NCBI GenBank assembly: GCA_947365965.1 | Contig: CANAZG010000003.1 | Location: 1 to 64,000 of the forward strand | DNA length: 64,000 bases | Direction: 5' to 3' | DNA from: an uncultured Clostridia bacterium | GTDB lineage: Bacteria; Bacillota; Clostridia; Oscillospirales; Oscillospiraceae | Shown: piece after piece, positions 56,561 through 64,000 of the stretch | How the letters are laid out: each line of letters starts with the position of its first letter | Numbering within the stretch: position 1 is the stretch's first letter | The notes under the pieces: model-generated | Databases searched by the model: none | What the model saw: the letters and a program-made list of their open reading frames with translations, nothing else | Told to the model about the DNA's origin: nothing | Made by a program: the position numbers and the translations under genes

Positions 56561-57925
56561 ATGGTTCCAAAAACGCTGAGCAAGCTGGGCCTGAAGACGG
56601 CCTTCGGCTACATTGAGAAGGACCCGGAGCGCAACCTGCCCAAGCTGATGGAGTGGGTGGACAAGCTGGCCGGAACCGGCCCCGACAGCTTCCAGGAGCA
56701 GCGGGACGCCTTCCGCCGGGTCATCAGCGATCCGGACAACAACATGTACCAGCTCATCATGAGCATCTTCCGCGATGTGGACAACGAGGTGCTCAAGGCC
56801 ACCTTTGAGAACTTCTTCCTCAACGCAAACATCATCGGCTGGCCCATCCAGGAGAAATACCGGGCGGAGTACGGCTGCAACATCCCCTGGGCCGTCCTCC
56901 TGGACCCCACCAGCGCCTGCAACCTCCACTGCACCGGGTGCTGGGCCGCAGAGTACGGCAACAAGCTGAACCTGAGCCTGGAGGAGATCGACAGCATCAT
57001 CCGCCAGGGCAAGGCCCTGGGCGTCTACATGTACATCTACACCGGCGGCGAGCCCCTGGTCCGCAAGCGCGATCTGATGACCCTGTGCCGGCGGCACCCG
57101 GACTGCCAGTTCCTGGCCTTCACCAACGCCACCCTCATCGACAGCGCCTTTGCCAAGGACATGCTGGCGGTGAAGAATTTCATCCCCGCCATCAGTCTGG
57201 AGGGCTTTGAGGCGGCCACCGACGGCCGCCGGGGGGATGGGGTGTACCGGAAGGTGGTCCGGGCCATGGAGATCCTCCGGGAGAACCGGCTGCCCTTCGG
57301 CATCTCCGCCTGCTATACCAGTCAGAACCTGGACTCCATCAGCTCCGACGCCTTCATTGACCAGCTGACGGCCTGGGGGGCCCGGTTCATCTGGTACTTC
57401 CACTACATGCCCGTGGGCAACGACGCCGCCCCCGCCCTGCTGCCCAGTCCCCGGCAGAGGGAGACCATGTATCACCGCATCCGGGAGATTCGCTCCACAA
57501 AGCCCCTCTTTGCCATGGACTTCCAGAACGACGGGGAATACGTGGGCGGGTGCATTGCCGGCGGCCGGCGGTACCTCCACATCAACGCCAACGGGGACGT
57601 GGACCCCTGCGTGTTCATCCACTACTCCGACGCCAACATCCGGGAGAAGAGCCTGCTGGAGTGCCTGCAAAGCCCCCTCTTCATGGCCTACCACGAGGGC
57701 CAGCCCTTCAACGGCAACCACCTGCGGCCCTGCCCCATGCTGGAGAACCCGGACATCCTCCGGGAGATGGTGAACCGCACCGGGGCCCGCTCCACGGACC
57801 TCCAGTCCCCGGAGAGTGTGGAGCACCTGTGCGGCAAGTGCGTGTCCTACGCCCAATGCTGGCAGCCGGAGGCGGACCGCCTGTGGCGGGAGAGCCGGCG
57901 GGCAAAGGCGTCATCCGAACAGTGA
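56561..57925 (+). CDS. Radical SAM protein with SPASM-like C-terminal cysteines
   Basis: This 454-residue enzyme has the radical SAM cluster motif CNLHCTGC (CxxxCxxC) near residue 120, inside 'VLLDPTSACNLHCTGCWAAEY'. 'YIYTGGEPLVRKRDL' is the SAM-binding GGE motif. The C-terminus has further Cys residues ('VDPCVFIHY', 'HLRPCPMLENP', 'EHLCGKCVSYAQCW') that suggest an auxiliary iron-sulfur cluster. The N-terminal 100 residues are helical. No peptide precursor or obvious substrate gene is adjacent, and a perfect palindrome separates it from the SLH gene. Substrate unknown. ATG 56561 has AAAGGAGAATCGCC upstream. Confidence 0.88.
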   Translation: MVPKTLSKLGLKTAFGYIEKDPERNLPKLMEWVDKLAGTGPDSFQEQRDAFRRVISDPDNNMYQLIMSIFRDVDNEVLKATFENFFLNANIIGWPIQEKYRAEYGCNIPWAVLLDPTSACNLHCTGCWAAEYGNKLNLSLEEIDSIIRQGKALGVYMYIYTGGEPLVRKRDLMTLCRRHPDCQFLAFTNATLIDSAFAKDMLAVKNFIPAISLEGFEAATDGRRGDGVYRKVVRAMEILRENRLPFGISACYTSQNLDSISSDAFIDQLTAWGARFIWYFHYMPVGNDAAPALLPSPRQRETMYHRIREIRSTKPLFAMDFQNDGEYVGGCIAGGRRYLHINANGDVDPCVFIHYSDANIREKSLLECLQSPLFMAYHEGQPFNGNHLRPCPMLENPDILREMVNRTGARSTDLQSPESVEHLCGKCVSYAQCWQPEADRLWRESRRAKASSEQ

Positions 57926-57928
57926 AAA

Positions 57929-57964
57929 AGCGCTCCGGGCGGCCATATGGCCGCCCGGAGCGCT
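57929..57964. terminator. Perfect 36-bp palindrome, bidirectional terminator
   Basis: Two 18-base arms (AGCGCTCCGGGCGGCCAT and its exact complement) with no spacer, between convergent radical SAM and SLH genes. Confidence 0.8.
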
Positions 57965-57976
57965 CGTATAGAGGCG

Positions 57977-59077
57977 TCAGACCAGCATGAACTTCGTGAC
58001 GCCGAACAGGCGGGCCAGCTGGAGCTTGGCCGCCAGGCTCTCCTCGCTCTGATACCACACCACCGCCGTCTGCCCCTCCCGGGGGGTGTAGATACAGTAG
58101 TTGCTCTCATAGCGCTCGGAGTAGTAGGTCTTAACCCCCTTCTGCCCCAGCAGCTCCTCCACCTGCCCGGCGGTGAAGACGTCCGTGGAGAGGATGGTCC
58201 CGTCCTGGTCCACCACAGTCCCCGTTCCGCCGGCGGAGAGGCAGAGGACGATCTGGTCCATATCCGCGCCGCTGTTTTTCAGCTGCCGCAGGGTGTCGTA
58301 GAGCTCCGTCAGGGGCTCCAGGGGGGTGGTGGGCAGCTCGGCTCCCTCCTCCGGCGCGGGGGTGGCCACGGTGACGGTCCGGCAGTCCCCCGGCTCCTCC
58401 AGGAGGGTGGACTGGGCGGTGAGCAGATCGTGGACCCGCACCAGCATGGCGGCGGCCTGCTCCCGGGTGGCGGTGCCGCCGGCGGCGAAGAGATCGTCCC
58501 CCACGCCCCCCACGATTCCCAGATCATGGGCAAGAACAATAAAGCCCTTGTTGGTGTTCACATCGCTGAAGGGGGCGCTGTAGCTGGCGGCCACGCCGGC
58601 CAGGGAGGTGTAGCCCAGGGCACGGATGAGCATGGAGGCCATCTCCTCCCGGGTCACGTCCTCAGTGGGACGGAAGGTGCTCTCGGCGGCGGCAATGGCG
58701 TCGTTGGCCAGCGCGGTCTCCACCGCGCTGTAGAACCACCGCTCCGCTGTGACGTCGGTAAAGGCGTTCTCCTCCGGCGTCACCGGCTCCCAGGCAAAGA
58801 GGCGCATGAGGGCGGTGACAAAGGCGGCCCGGGAGATGGGCTGGCCCAGGCCGAAGACGCGCTCCTCCACACCGTGGAACAGGCCCAGCTCCGCAGCCCG
58901 CTGTACGCTGCCGGCGGACCAGTGGTCCGCGGGTACGTCGCTGTAGGCGGGGGCCCGGTCCAGGGAGAGGGCTGCGGGGGCGGAGACCGCCGGGACGTCC
59001 GCCCCAGGGGCGGCGGGAGTGGTCAGGCCCAGGCAGAGCAGCCCCGCCAGTATCATAGAAATCAGTCGGTCGATCAT
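57977..59077 (-). CDS. S-layer homology (SLH) domain surface protein
   Basis: A 366-residue exported protein. Signal peptide 'MIDRLISMILAGLLCLGLTTPAAPGA' is followed by SLH repeats (residues about 45-210): 'YSDVPADHWSAGSVQRAAELGLFHG', 'FTDVTAERWFYSAVETALANDAIA' and 'FSDVNTNKGFIVLAHDLGIVGGVGDD'. These bind pyruvylated wall polymer. The C-terminal 150 residues form an unknown domain containing 'VVDQDGTILSTDVFTAGQVEELLGQKGVKTYYSERYESNYCIYTPREGQ'. ATG 59077 is chosen because the signal peptide begins there. Confidence 0.88.
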   Translation of the reverse strand: MIDRLISMILAGLLCLGLTTPAAPGADVPAVSAPAALSLDRAPAYSDVPADHWSAGSVQRAAELGLFHGVEERVFGLGQPISRAAFVTALMRLFAWEPVTPEENAFTDVTAERWFYSAVETALANDAIAAAESTFRPTEDVTREEMASMLIRALGYTSLAGVAASYSAPFSDVNTNKGFIVLAHDLGIVGGVGDDLFAAGGTATREQAAAMLVRVHDLLTAQSTLLEEPGDCRTVTVATPAPEEGAELPTTPLEPLTELYDTLRQLKNSGADMDQIVLCLSAGGTGTVVDQDGTILSTDVFTAGQVEELLGQKGVKTYYSERYESNYCIYTPREGQTAVVWYQSEESLAAKLQLARLFGVTKFMLV

Positions 59078-59111
59078 GGGTGAAATCCTCGCTTTTTGTG
59101 GAATGGGGTCT

Positions 59112-59140
59112 ATTGTATCAGATTTTTCCCAGTTCGTCAA
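59112..59140 (-). promoter_or_regulatory. Promoter of the SLH gene
   Basis: Minus-strand TTGACG, a 17-base spacer, TACAAT, 35 bases before the ATG. Confidence 0.75.
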
Positions 59141-59260
59141 ATTTTCAAACAGGGGGAGGAAAATCCATTTTTGCAGCGGCAGCTCCCGCCCCCTTTTTAC
59201 CCTCTATTTCTGCGTCCCTTCCGCCAGCCTTCCCCTGACAGCTCCATCTCCCGACAGCCT

Positions 59261-59293
59261 GAGAGGCCGGACGGAATATCCGTCCGGCCTCTC
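59261..59293 (-). terminator. Hairpin at the end of the nrdG operon
   Basis: GAGAGGCCGGACGGA / TCCGTCCGGCCTCTC with a 3-base loop, beginning two bases after the nrdG stop. Confidence 0.7.
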
Positions 59294-59294
59294 C

Positions 59295-59795
59295 TCACAT
59301 GCTCTCATCCGGCCGCTGGACCGCCTCCCCCGCCCTCAGAGACGCGGGCACGTCGATCACCCGCTGGTTCCGGCTGCCCCGCCAGGGCAGGGCCAGGGTC
59401 CGCTGGTCCAGCAGGAAGGGGCCGTCCACCAGCACGTCCAGCTCCTCCAGCAGGGCCCGCTGGGCCGCCGTCCCCTGATCACGCAGGTACTCGAAGGTCC
59501 AGCCGCTGTAGCTCCACACGTTCAGACCGTGCCCATGGGCGATCCTCGCCAGACGCAGGCAGTCCTCCGGCTGGGCGAAGGGCTCGCCGCCGGAGAGGGT
59601 CAGCCCGTCGGTGAGGGGGTTGCCCAGCAGCTGCTCCGCCACCTCCTCCACCGTCATCTCCCGCCCGCCGGCGGCGTTGTGGCTGTCCGGGTTGTGGCAG
59701 CCCGGGCAGCCGTGGGGACAGCCCTGGACAAAACAGGCGAATCGGAAGCCGGGACCGTCCACAATGGAGTCCTGCTGAAGTCCGTAGATGCGCAT
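59295..59795 (-). CDS. nrdG: Anaerobic ribonucleotide reductase activating protein
   Basis: A 166-residue radical SAM activase that installs the glycyl radical on NrdD. The cluster motif C26-x3-C30-x2-C33 lies in 'FVQGCPHGCPGCHNP', and 'LTLSGGEPFAQPEDCLRLARIAHGHGLNVWSYSGW' gives the SAM-binding GGEP. The length is right for NrdG. nrdD, its usual partner, is not within the window; here nrdG trails trkH by 27 bases at the end of the potassium-uptake operon. It could alternatively activate another glycyl-radical enzyme. Confidence 0.9.
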   Translation of the reverse strand: MRIYGLQQDSIVDGPGFRFACFVQGCPHGCPGCHNPDSHNAAGGREMTVEEVAEQLLGNPLTDGLTLSGGEPFAQPEDCLRLARIAHGHGLNVWSYSGWTFEYLRDQGTAAQRALLEELDVLVDGPFLLDQRTLALPWRGSRNQRVIDVPASLRAGEAVQRPDESM

Positions 59796-59822
59796 ATCAC
59801 ATTCCTCTTTTCTATAGCAGTC

Positions 59823-61268
59823 CTACCGCTTCCGCCACAGGCTGGGGAACAGCAGCAGCAGCAGGGGCATGATCTCCAGCCGCCCCAGCAGCATGTTCAG
59901 ACTCAGAAACAGCTTGCTCACATTGGAGAGGGCGAAGAAATTGCCCGTGGGGCCCAGGATGTCAAAGGCCGGGCCCACATTGCTGATGCACGTCAGGGAG
60001 GCGGTGAAGGCGGCGGTGAAGCCCACGTCGTCCCAGGCCACCACCAGGGTCCCGATGAGCAGCAGAAAGATATAGGCGAAAAAGAACAGGGTGATGCCGG
60101 AGAGGATGGGCTCGTCCACCCGCTCGCCGTCGCTGCGGATGGTGGTCACCACCCGGGGGTGGAGGATGCGCTGCACCTCCCGGCGCAGGTTCTTCACCAG
60201 CAGCACCACCCGGATCTGCTTGATGCCCCCGGCGGTGGACCCGGCGCAGCCCCCGGCGAACATCACCAGCACCAGCACCACCTGGGAGAAGGTGGGCCAG
60301 AGCACGTAGTCATAGGTCATATACCCGGTGGTGGTCATCAGCGTCACCACCTGGAACACGCTGTCCGTCACCGTCCGGGCGTCCAGGGCCCAGGAGGCGT
60401 GGCAGACCAGATTGAGCACGATCAGCGCCGAGGCCCCCACGGTCATGAGGGTGTAGGAGCGCAGCTCCCCGCTGTGGAACACGGCCCGGAAGTTGCGGCA
60501 TATGGCGTAGTAGAGCAGGGCGAAGTTGATGCCCGAGAGGAACATGAACACGATGATGATCCACTCGATGGTCAGGCTTCCGTAGGCGGCGATGCTGGCG
60601 TTCTTCACCGAGAAGCCGCCGGTGGAGATGGTGGTGAAGGCGTGGATAACGCAGTCAAACCAGGGCATCCCCGCCAGACGCAGGCAGAGGATCTCCGCTG
60701 CGGTGAGGCCGATATAGATGCTGTAGAGGATCTTGGCCGTGTCCCCCACCCGGGGGGTCAGCTTGCTCTTGATGGGGCCCGGGCTCTCCGCCCGCATGAG
60801 GAACACGCTGCCCTCCCCCAGCTTGGGCACCAGGGCCAGGGCCAGCACCAGCACCCCCACGCCGCCCATCCACTGGGTCTGGGCCCGCCAGAACAGCACC
60901 CCCAGGGGCTGGCCCTCCATGAAGGTGAACACCGTTGCCCCGGTGGTGGTGAAGCCGGACACGGTCTCGAACACCGCGTCCACATAGTTGGGCAGCACCC
61001 CGGAGAACACATAGGGCAGGGCTCCGAAGAGGGAGAGGCCGATCCAGCTCAGGGCCACGGCGGCAAAGCCGTCCCTGGCCTGCATCTTCATGTTCTCCCC
61101 CGGCAGCATGGCCAGGGCCTGTCCCACGGCCAGGGTGATGAGCGCCGAGAGGAGGAAGGCGGGGCCGTCCCCTCCGGTGGCCAGGCCGATGATCGCCGCC
61201 GGCAGCATCAGCGCCGCCTCCACCCGCAATATGAGGCCCAGAATGTGAAATACCAGTTTATAGTTCAT
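59823..61268 (-). CDS. trkH: Trk/Ktr potassium uptake membrane subunit
   Basis: A 481-residue channel-like transporter with four M1-P-M2 repeats. Selectivity-filter stretches are 'ETVSGFTTTGATVF', 'AFTTISTGGFSVKN', 'VVTLMTTTGYMTYD' and 'SLTCISNVGPAFD'. Each keeps the TTG/STGG/TTG/SNVG glycine that lines the pore. It imports potassium under control of the TrkA subunit encoded 25 bases upstream. Length matches TrkH of Firmicutes. Confidence 0.94.
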   Translation of the reverse strand: MNYKLVFHILGLILRVEAALMLPAAIIGLATGGDGPAFLLSALITLAVGQALAMLPGENMKMQARDGFAAVALSWIGLSLFGALPYVFSGVLPNYVDAVFETVSGFTTTGATVFTFMEGQPLGVLFWRAQTQWMGGVGVLVLALALVPKLGEGSVFLMRAESPGPIKSKLTPRVGDTAKILYSIYIGLTAAEILCLRLAGMPWFDCVIHAFTTISTGGFSVKNASIAAYGSLTIEWIIIVFMFLSGINFALLYYAICRNFRAVFHSGELRSYTLMTVGASALIVLNLVCHASWALDARTVTDSVFQVVTLMTTTGYMTYDYVLWPTFSQVVLVLVMFAGGCAGSTAGGIKQIRVVLLVKNLRREVQRILHPRVVTTIRSDGERVDEPILSGITLFFFAYIFLLLIGTLVVAWDDVGFTAAFTASLTCISNVGPAFDILGPTGNFFALSNVSKLFLSLNMLLGRLEIMPLLLLLFPSLWRKR

Positions 61269-61292
61269 GTCGTTGACAGAGGCCTTCTTTCG

Positions 61293-62666
61293 TTACTTTG
61301 TCTTTCCGGCCTCCTCCAGGATTTCGTCCAGATCCTGGAGGAAGATGCTCTTTGCCATAACGATCACCTTGTCCCCGGCCCGGATGGAGGTGGAGCCGTC
61401 GGGGATGAGGATCTTTCCCTCCCTTGCGATGGCGGCCACCAGCATCCCCGGCTTGAGCCGCAGGTCCTTGAGGGGGGTGTCCAGAAACCGGGTGGTGGCG
61501 GTGGCGGTGAACTCCACCGCCTCGATGGCCCCGCCCAGAGGCTTGTACAGGTTCTCCACCGCGCTGCCCTCGCTGCGGGCCATGGCCCGGACATAGGCGG
61601 AGATCTGGTTGGCCGTGATGTCCTTGGGGCTGATGATGCTGTCCACCCCGGACTCCCGCATCATGTCGATATAGTTGGGCCGGCTCATCTTGGCGATCAC
61701 CTTTTTCACCCCGTAGCGCTGGGCGGTCATGGCCATGAGCAGGTTCTCCTCGTCCCGGTTGGTCAGGGCGATGAAGGCGTCCGTCTCCAGCAGGCCCTCG
61801 GCGTCAATGACCGCGCTGTCCGTGCCGTCCCCCTGGAGGATCATGGAGTCCGGCAGCTTCTCCGACAGGGAGAGGCACTTGACCGGGTCCTGCTCCACAA
61901 TCCGCACCCGCATGCCCACCTTCTCCACCGCCCAGGTGAGGTAGGTGGCGATCTTGCTGCCGCCCAGGACGGTGATGTCCCGGATGCGGTTGCCGTCCCG
62001 GCCCAGGGCATGGAAAAAGCTGGCGATCTCCCGCTGAGAGCCGATCACATAGGCCTTGTCCCCCACCTGGGGCACAAAGCGGCCGTTGGGCACATACACC
62101 TCGCCGCCCCGGATGACGGCGCACATGAGCACGCCGTTGGAGCGGCGCTTGTTGTACTCAAAGAGGCTCAGCCCCGCCAGACCGTCGCTCTCCAGAATGG
62201 GGAAGCCGATGAGCTCCACCAGCCCCCGGGCGAAGGTCTCCACGCTGAAGGCGGAGGGTACCCGCAGCAGGCGGCTGATCTCCTGGGCGGCGGCGTACTC
62301 GGGGTTGATAATCATGTTCAGCCCCACCTCCCGCTTGAGGAGGTTGGCCTCCCGGAAGTACTCCGGGGACCGGATGCGGGCCACGGTGTGCCGGGCCCCC
62401 AGCTTCTTGGCGATGAGGCAGCAGACGATGTTCAGCTCGTCGGACCCGGTGACGGAGATGACCAGATCCGCCGCGCGGACCCCGGCCTCCAGCAGGATCT
62501 GGATGGACGCGCCGCTGCCCTCCAGACACAGGATGTCCAGGGTGTTGTCGGCCACCTGCATGGCCTCCGCCCGGTGGTCGATGAGCACCAGATCGTGGTT
62601 CTCTCCGCTCAGCTGCTTGGCCAGGGTGAAGCCCACCTTGCCGCTGCCGATGATAATGATTTTCAT
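61293..62666 (-). CDS. trkA: Trk system potassium transporter, NAD-binding regulatory subunit
   Basis: A 457-residue cytosolic protein of two RCK units. 'MKIIIIGSGKVGFTLAKQLSGENHDLVLID' (Rossmann GxGxxG) and a first TrkA-C domain are followed by 'RDITVLGGSKIATYLTWAVEKVGMRVRIVEQ' and a second TrkA-C ending near 'GRILIPDGSTSIRAGDKVIVMAKS'-type sequence. Nucleotide binding gates TrkH. The track ORF extends to 63542, but ATG 62666 is right, preceded by AAGGAGACAAGG and overlapping the yihY stop by four bases (ATGA). Confidence 0.94.
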   Translation of the reverse strand: MKIIIIGSGKVGFTLAKQLSGENHDLVLIDHRAEAMQVADNTLDILCLEGSGASIQILLEAGVRAADLVISVTGSDELNIVCCLIAKKLGARHTVARIRSPEYFREANLLKREVGLNMIINPEYAAAQEISRLLRVPSAFSVETFARGLVELIGFPILESDGLAGLSLFEYNKRRSNGVLMCAVIRGGEVYVPNGRFVPQVGDKAYVIGSQREIASFFHALGRDGNRIRDITVLGGSKIATYLTWAVEKVGMRVRIVEQDPVKCLSLSEKLPDSMILQGDGTDSAVIDAEGLLETDAFIALTNRDEENLLMAMTAQRYGVKKVIAKMSRPNYIDMMRESGVDSIISPKDITANQISAYVRAMARSEGSAVENLYKPLGGAIEAVEFTATATTRFLDTPLKDLRLKPGMLVAAIAREGKILIPDGSTSIRAGDKVIVMAKSIFLQDLDEILEEAGKTK

Positions 62667-63550
62667 GGTATCCTTGTCTCCTTGCTCTCTGCCCCCGAGG
62701 GGCCCTGTTTTCTCTCCATGGCCAGCAGCGCGCCGTTGACCTCCGCGCCCATGATGAGCGCCACCGCCGTCAGGTTCAGCCACATCATCAGCACGATCAC
62801 CGTGCCCAGCGCGCCGTAGATGACGGAGTAGTTGGCGAAGTTCTCCACATAGAAGGAGAAGGCCGCCGACACCACCATCCACCCCACCAGGGCGATGAGG
62901 GTTCCGGGGACAATGGCGCCGGGCCGCTGGCGGGCGTCCTGGGCGGCCGCGTACAGCAGCCCCACGGCGGCGAACATCACCGCCCCCAGCACCAGGAACC
63001 GCAGATCGGACCACAGCTCGATAAACGCCTCCGGCACCACCACAAACCGCCCGGCGAATTGCAGGGCCTGCCGCCCCACCGTGACCAGGGCCAGGGTGAG
63101 GGCGATGGTCACCAGCAGGAACACGGTGTACAGCAGCACCTTGGCCATGTAGAGGATCTGGTTTTTCGGCTGGGGCAGGTGGTAGGCCCGGCGCACCGCG
63201 TGCATCAGGCAGTCCGCCGCCCGCATGGGGAAGTAGATGGAGAACACCAGTCCGAACCAGAGCATGGCCGCGCTGGAGGTGTGGCTGACGTAGCTGAGGT
63301 AGGTCTCCACCACCTCCAGCACCCCCGCCGGCAGCAGGGCCTCCAGGGAGCGGGTGATGCTGGAGATGTCCAGATCCAGCAGACCCAGGAGGCTGCTGAG
63401 GAAGATCAGAAAGGGGAAGAGCATGAAGAGCAGGTAGTAGGCCAGGGCCGCCGCCTGCCGCCCCACGTCGTGGATAAAGTACCGGCGCAGGATGTTGGAC
63501 AGGAATCTCCCCGGCCAGCTCTCCGCCGCCGGCCTGAGCCATTTGGTCAA
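62663..63550 (-). CDS. YihY/BrkB family inner-membrane protein
   Basis: A 295-residue membrane protein with about six segments. 'FIHDVGRQAAALAYYLLFMLFPFLIFLSSLLGLL', 'PGTLIALVGWMVVSAAFSFYVENFANYSVIYGALGTVIVLMMWLNLTAVALIMGAEVNGAL' is the diagnostic YihY ending. It is often misnamed ribonuclease BN; its function is unsettled. I prefer TTG 63550, with AAAGGAGGAAAGCCCG upstream, over the track's ATG at 63616, which lacks a ribosome site and overlaps the dehydrogenase gene. Confidence 0.88.
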   Translation of the reverse strand: MTKWLRPAAESWPGRFLSNILRRYFIHDVGRQAAALAYYLLFMLFPFLIFLSSLLGLLDLDISSITRSLEALLPAGVLEVVETYLSYVSHTSSAAMLWFGLVFSIYFPMRAADCLMHAVRRAYHLPQPKNQILYMAKVLLYTVFLLVTIALTLALVTVGRQALQFAGRFVVVPEAFIELWSDLRFLVLGAVMFAAVGLLYAAAQDARQRPGAIVPGTLIALVGWMVVSAAFSFYVENFANYSVIYGALGTVIVLMMWLNLTAVALIMGAEVNGALLAMERKQGPSGAESKETRIP

Positions 63551-63602
63551 CGGGCTTTCCTCCTTTTGGGTAGTCGTCGTTTTCTCTAAAAGGGATACCG
63601 GC

Positions 63603-64000
63603 TTACCGGCTGACATCGTTCTGCGCTCTGCCCGCCAGGAAGGCTCTCAGGTTCTCCGCCACCGTGTCCAGCAGACGCCGCCGGGCCTCCAGGGGGGCCC
63701 AGCTGATGTGGGGGGTGATAAGGCAGTTTCTCGCCGTGAGCAGAGGGCTGTCTGCGGGGATGGGCTCCGCGTCCGCCACGTCCACGCCGGCGGCGAGGAG
63801 CTTGCCGCTGTTGAGGGCGTCGGCCACGTCCCGCTCCACGATGAGGGGACCCCGGCTGTTGTTGAGCAGAATGGCCCCGTCCTTCATCCCGCCGATAGTC
63901 TCCCGATTGATGAGGCCCCGGGTCTCCGGGAACAGGGGGCAGTGGAGGCTCACCACGTCGCTGCGGGCCAGCAGCTCCTCCATGGGGACCCAGGGGGCCG
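63603..64000 (-). CDS. D-2-hydroxyacid dehydrogenase, C-terminal part (cut by window edge)
   Basis: Only the last 132 codons are in the window; the frame stays open to base 64000. 'MEELLARSDVVSLHCPLFPETRGLINRETIGGMKDGAILLNNSRGPLIVERDVADALNSGKLLAAGVDV' is the NAD-binding domain core, and 'ITPHISWAPLEARRRLLDTVAENL' holds the catalytic His. It belongs to the SerA/LdhA/glycerate dehydrogenase group. The PHISWA motif is more like glycerate or hydroxypyruvate reductases. It is upstream of yihY-trkA-trkH-nrdG in the same direction. Confidence 0.9.
   Translation of the reverse strand, partial: APWVPMEELLARSDVVSLHCPLFPETRGLINRETIGGMKDGAILLNNSRGPLIVERDVADALNSGKLLAAGVDVADAEPIPADSPLLTARNCLITPHISWAPLEARRRLLDTVAENLRAFLAGRAQNDVSR

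Noticed and set aside
59019-62819. 1266-residue plus-strand ORF
   Set aside because: It lies antisense to SLH, nrdG, trkH and trkA, all with clear motifs. Its translation is low-complexity His/Gly/Gln-rich, typical of the antisense frame in GC-rich DNA.
63551-63616. Upstream ATG start for the YihY-type gene
   Set aside because: No ribosome site and overlap with the dehydrogenase gene; TTG 63550 has an AGGAGG at proper distance.

Overview
The window is GC-rich chromosomal DNA from an anaerobic, probably spore-forming Firmicute. The best guess is a gut Clostridia of the Oscillospiraceae type (Flavonifractor, Lawsonibacter or Intestinimonas-like). This rests on the sporulation genes yabP and yabQ in the hup-rqcP-yabP-yabQ-divIC order, an oxygen-sensitive NrdG activase, a clostridial acyl-ACP thioesterase, split ThrE exporters, consensus TTGACA-17-TATAAT promoters, AGGAGG ribosome sites, and lipobox-bearing ABC binding proteins. 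The species is an inference; no rRNA is present. The one RNA gene is tRNA-Val(GAC) at 32500-32576.

Layout. 0.1-5.1 kb: a DUF4258/YgiT toxin-antitoxin-like pair behind an M18 aminopeptidase, an acyl-ACP thioesterase, threonine synthase, two tandem ribbon-helix-helix-like paralogues separated by a mini-repeat, and two tiny proteins missing from the ORF track. 5.1-11.3 kb: a divergent catabolic locus with a PLP enzyme and YheO-type regulator on one side, and ygeY-ygeW-carbamate kinase on the other. It resembles the yge/uric-acid (ureido) loci of anaerobes. 11.4-17.3 kb: an oligopeptide/nickel-type ABC operon with a GNAT gene inside. 17.4-20.3 kb: yaaA, a Gfo/Idh oxidoreductase and a Ca/Na antiporter. 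20.5-24.9 kb: a MurNAc/muropeptide-sugar operon (murQ, PTS EIIBC, mupG, HAD phosphatase). 25.2-30 kb: orphan citC, an XRE regulator, a LytTR response regulator, then a housekeeping operon (small protein, IMPase, lspA, RluA-type synthase). 30-32.6 kb: a chemoreceptor and tRNA-Val. 32.8-37.2 kb: a RodA/FtsW protein, a PadR-DUF2812 pair, and guanine deaminase under a purine riboswitch. 37.5-42.5 kb: CapA-like protein, cardiolipin synthase, dipeptidase, and a two-part Thr/Ser exporter. 42.8-44.5 kb: hup, rqcP, yabP, and yabQ running in frame into divIC. 44.6-54 kb: two iron-type ABC importers with a HAD gene between them. 54.2-59.1 kb: a second chemoreceptor, a radical SAM protein and an SLH protein. 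59.3-64 kb: an operon of a truncated 2-hydroxyacid dehydrogenase, YihY, TrkA, TrkH and NrdG.

How the genes work together. Guanine deaminase (guanine to xanthine) and the YgeY/YgeW/carbamate kinase set (ureido compound to carbamoyl phosphate to ATP) could feed one purine-salvage-for-energy theme, though no xanthine dehydrogenase is in the window. MurQ, EIIBC and MupG recycle cell-wall sugars. Regulation is unusually legible. A guanine-class riboswitch appears wired as an ON switch. A hairpin buries the yabP ribosome site, with a sigma-E-like promoter positioned to bypass it. A PadR operator fills a promoter spacer. Paired direct repeats sit between divergent promoters. I found no CRISPR array, phage structural genes, transposase or biosynthetic cluster. 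Start codons were re-chosen from ribosome-site evidence in many cases. Site coordinates were counted by hand and may be off by a base.
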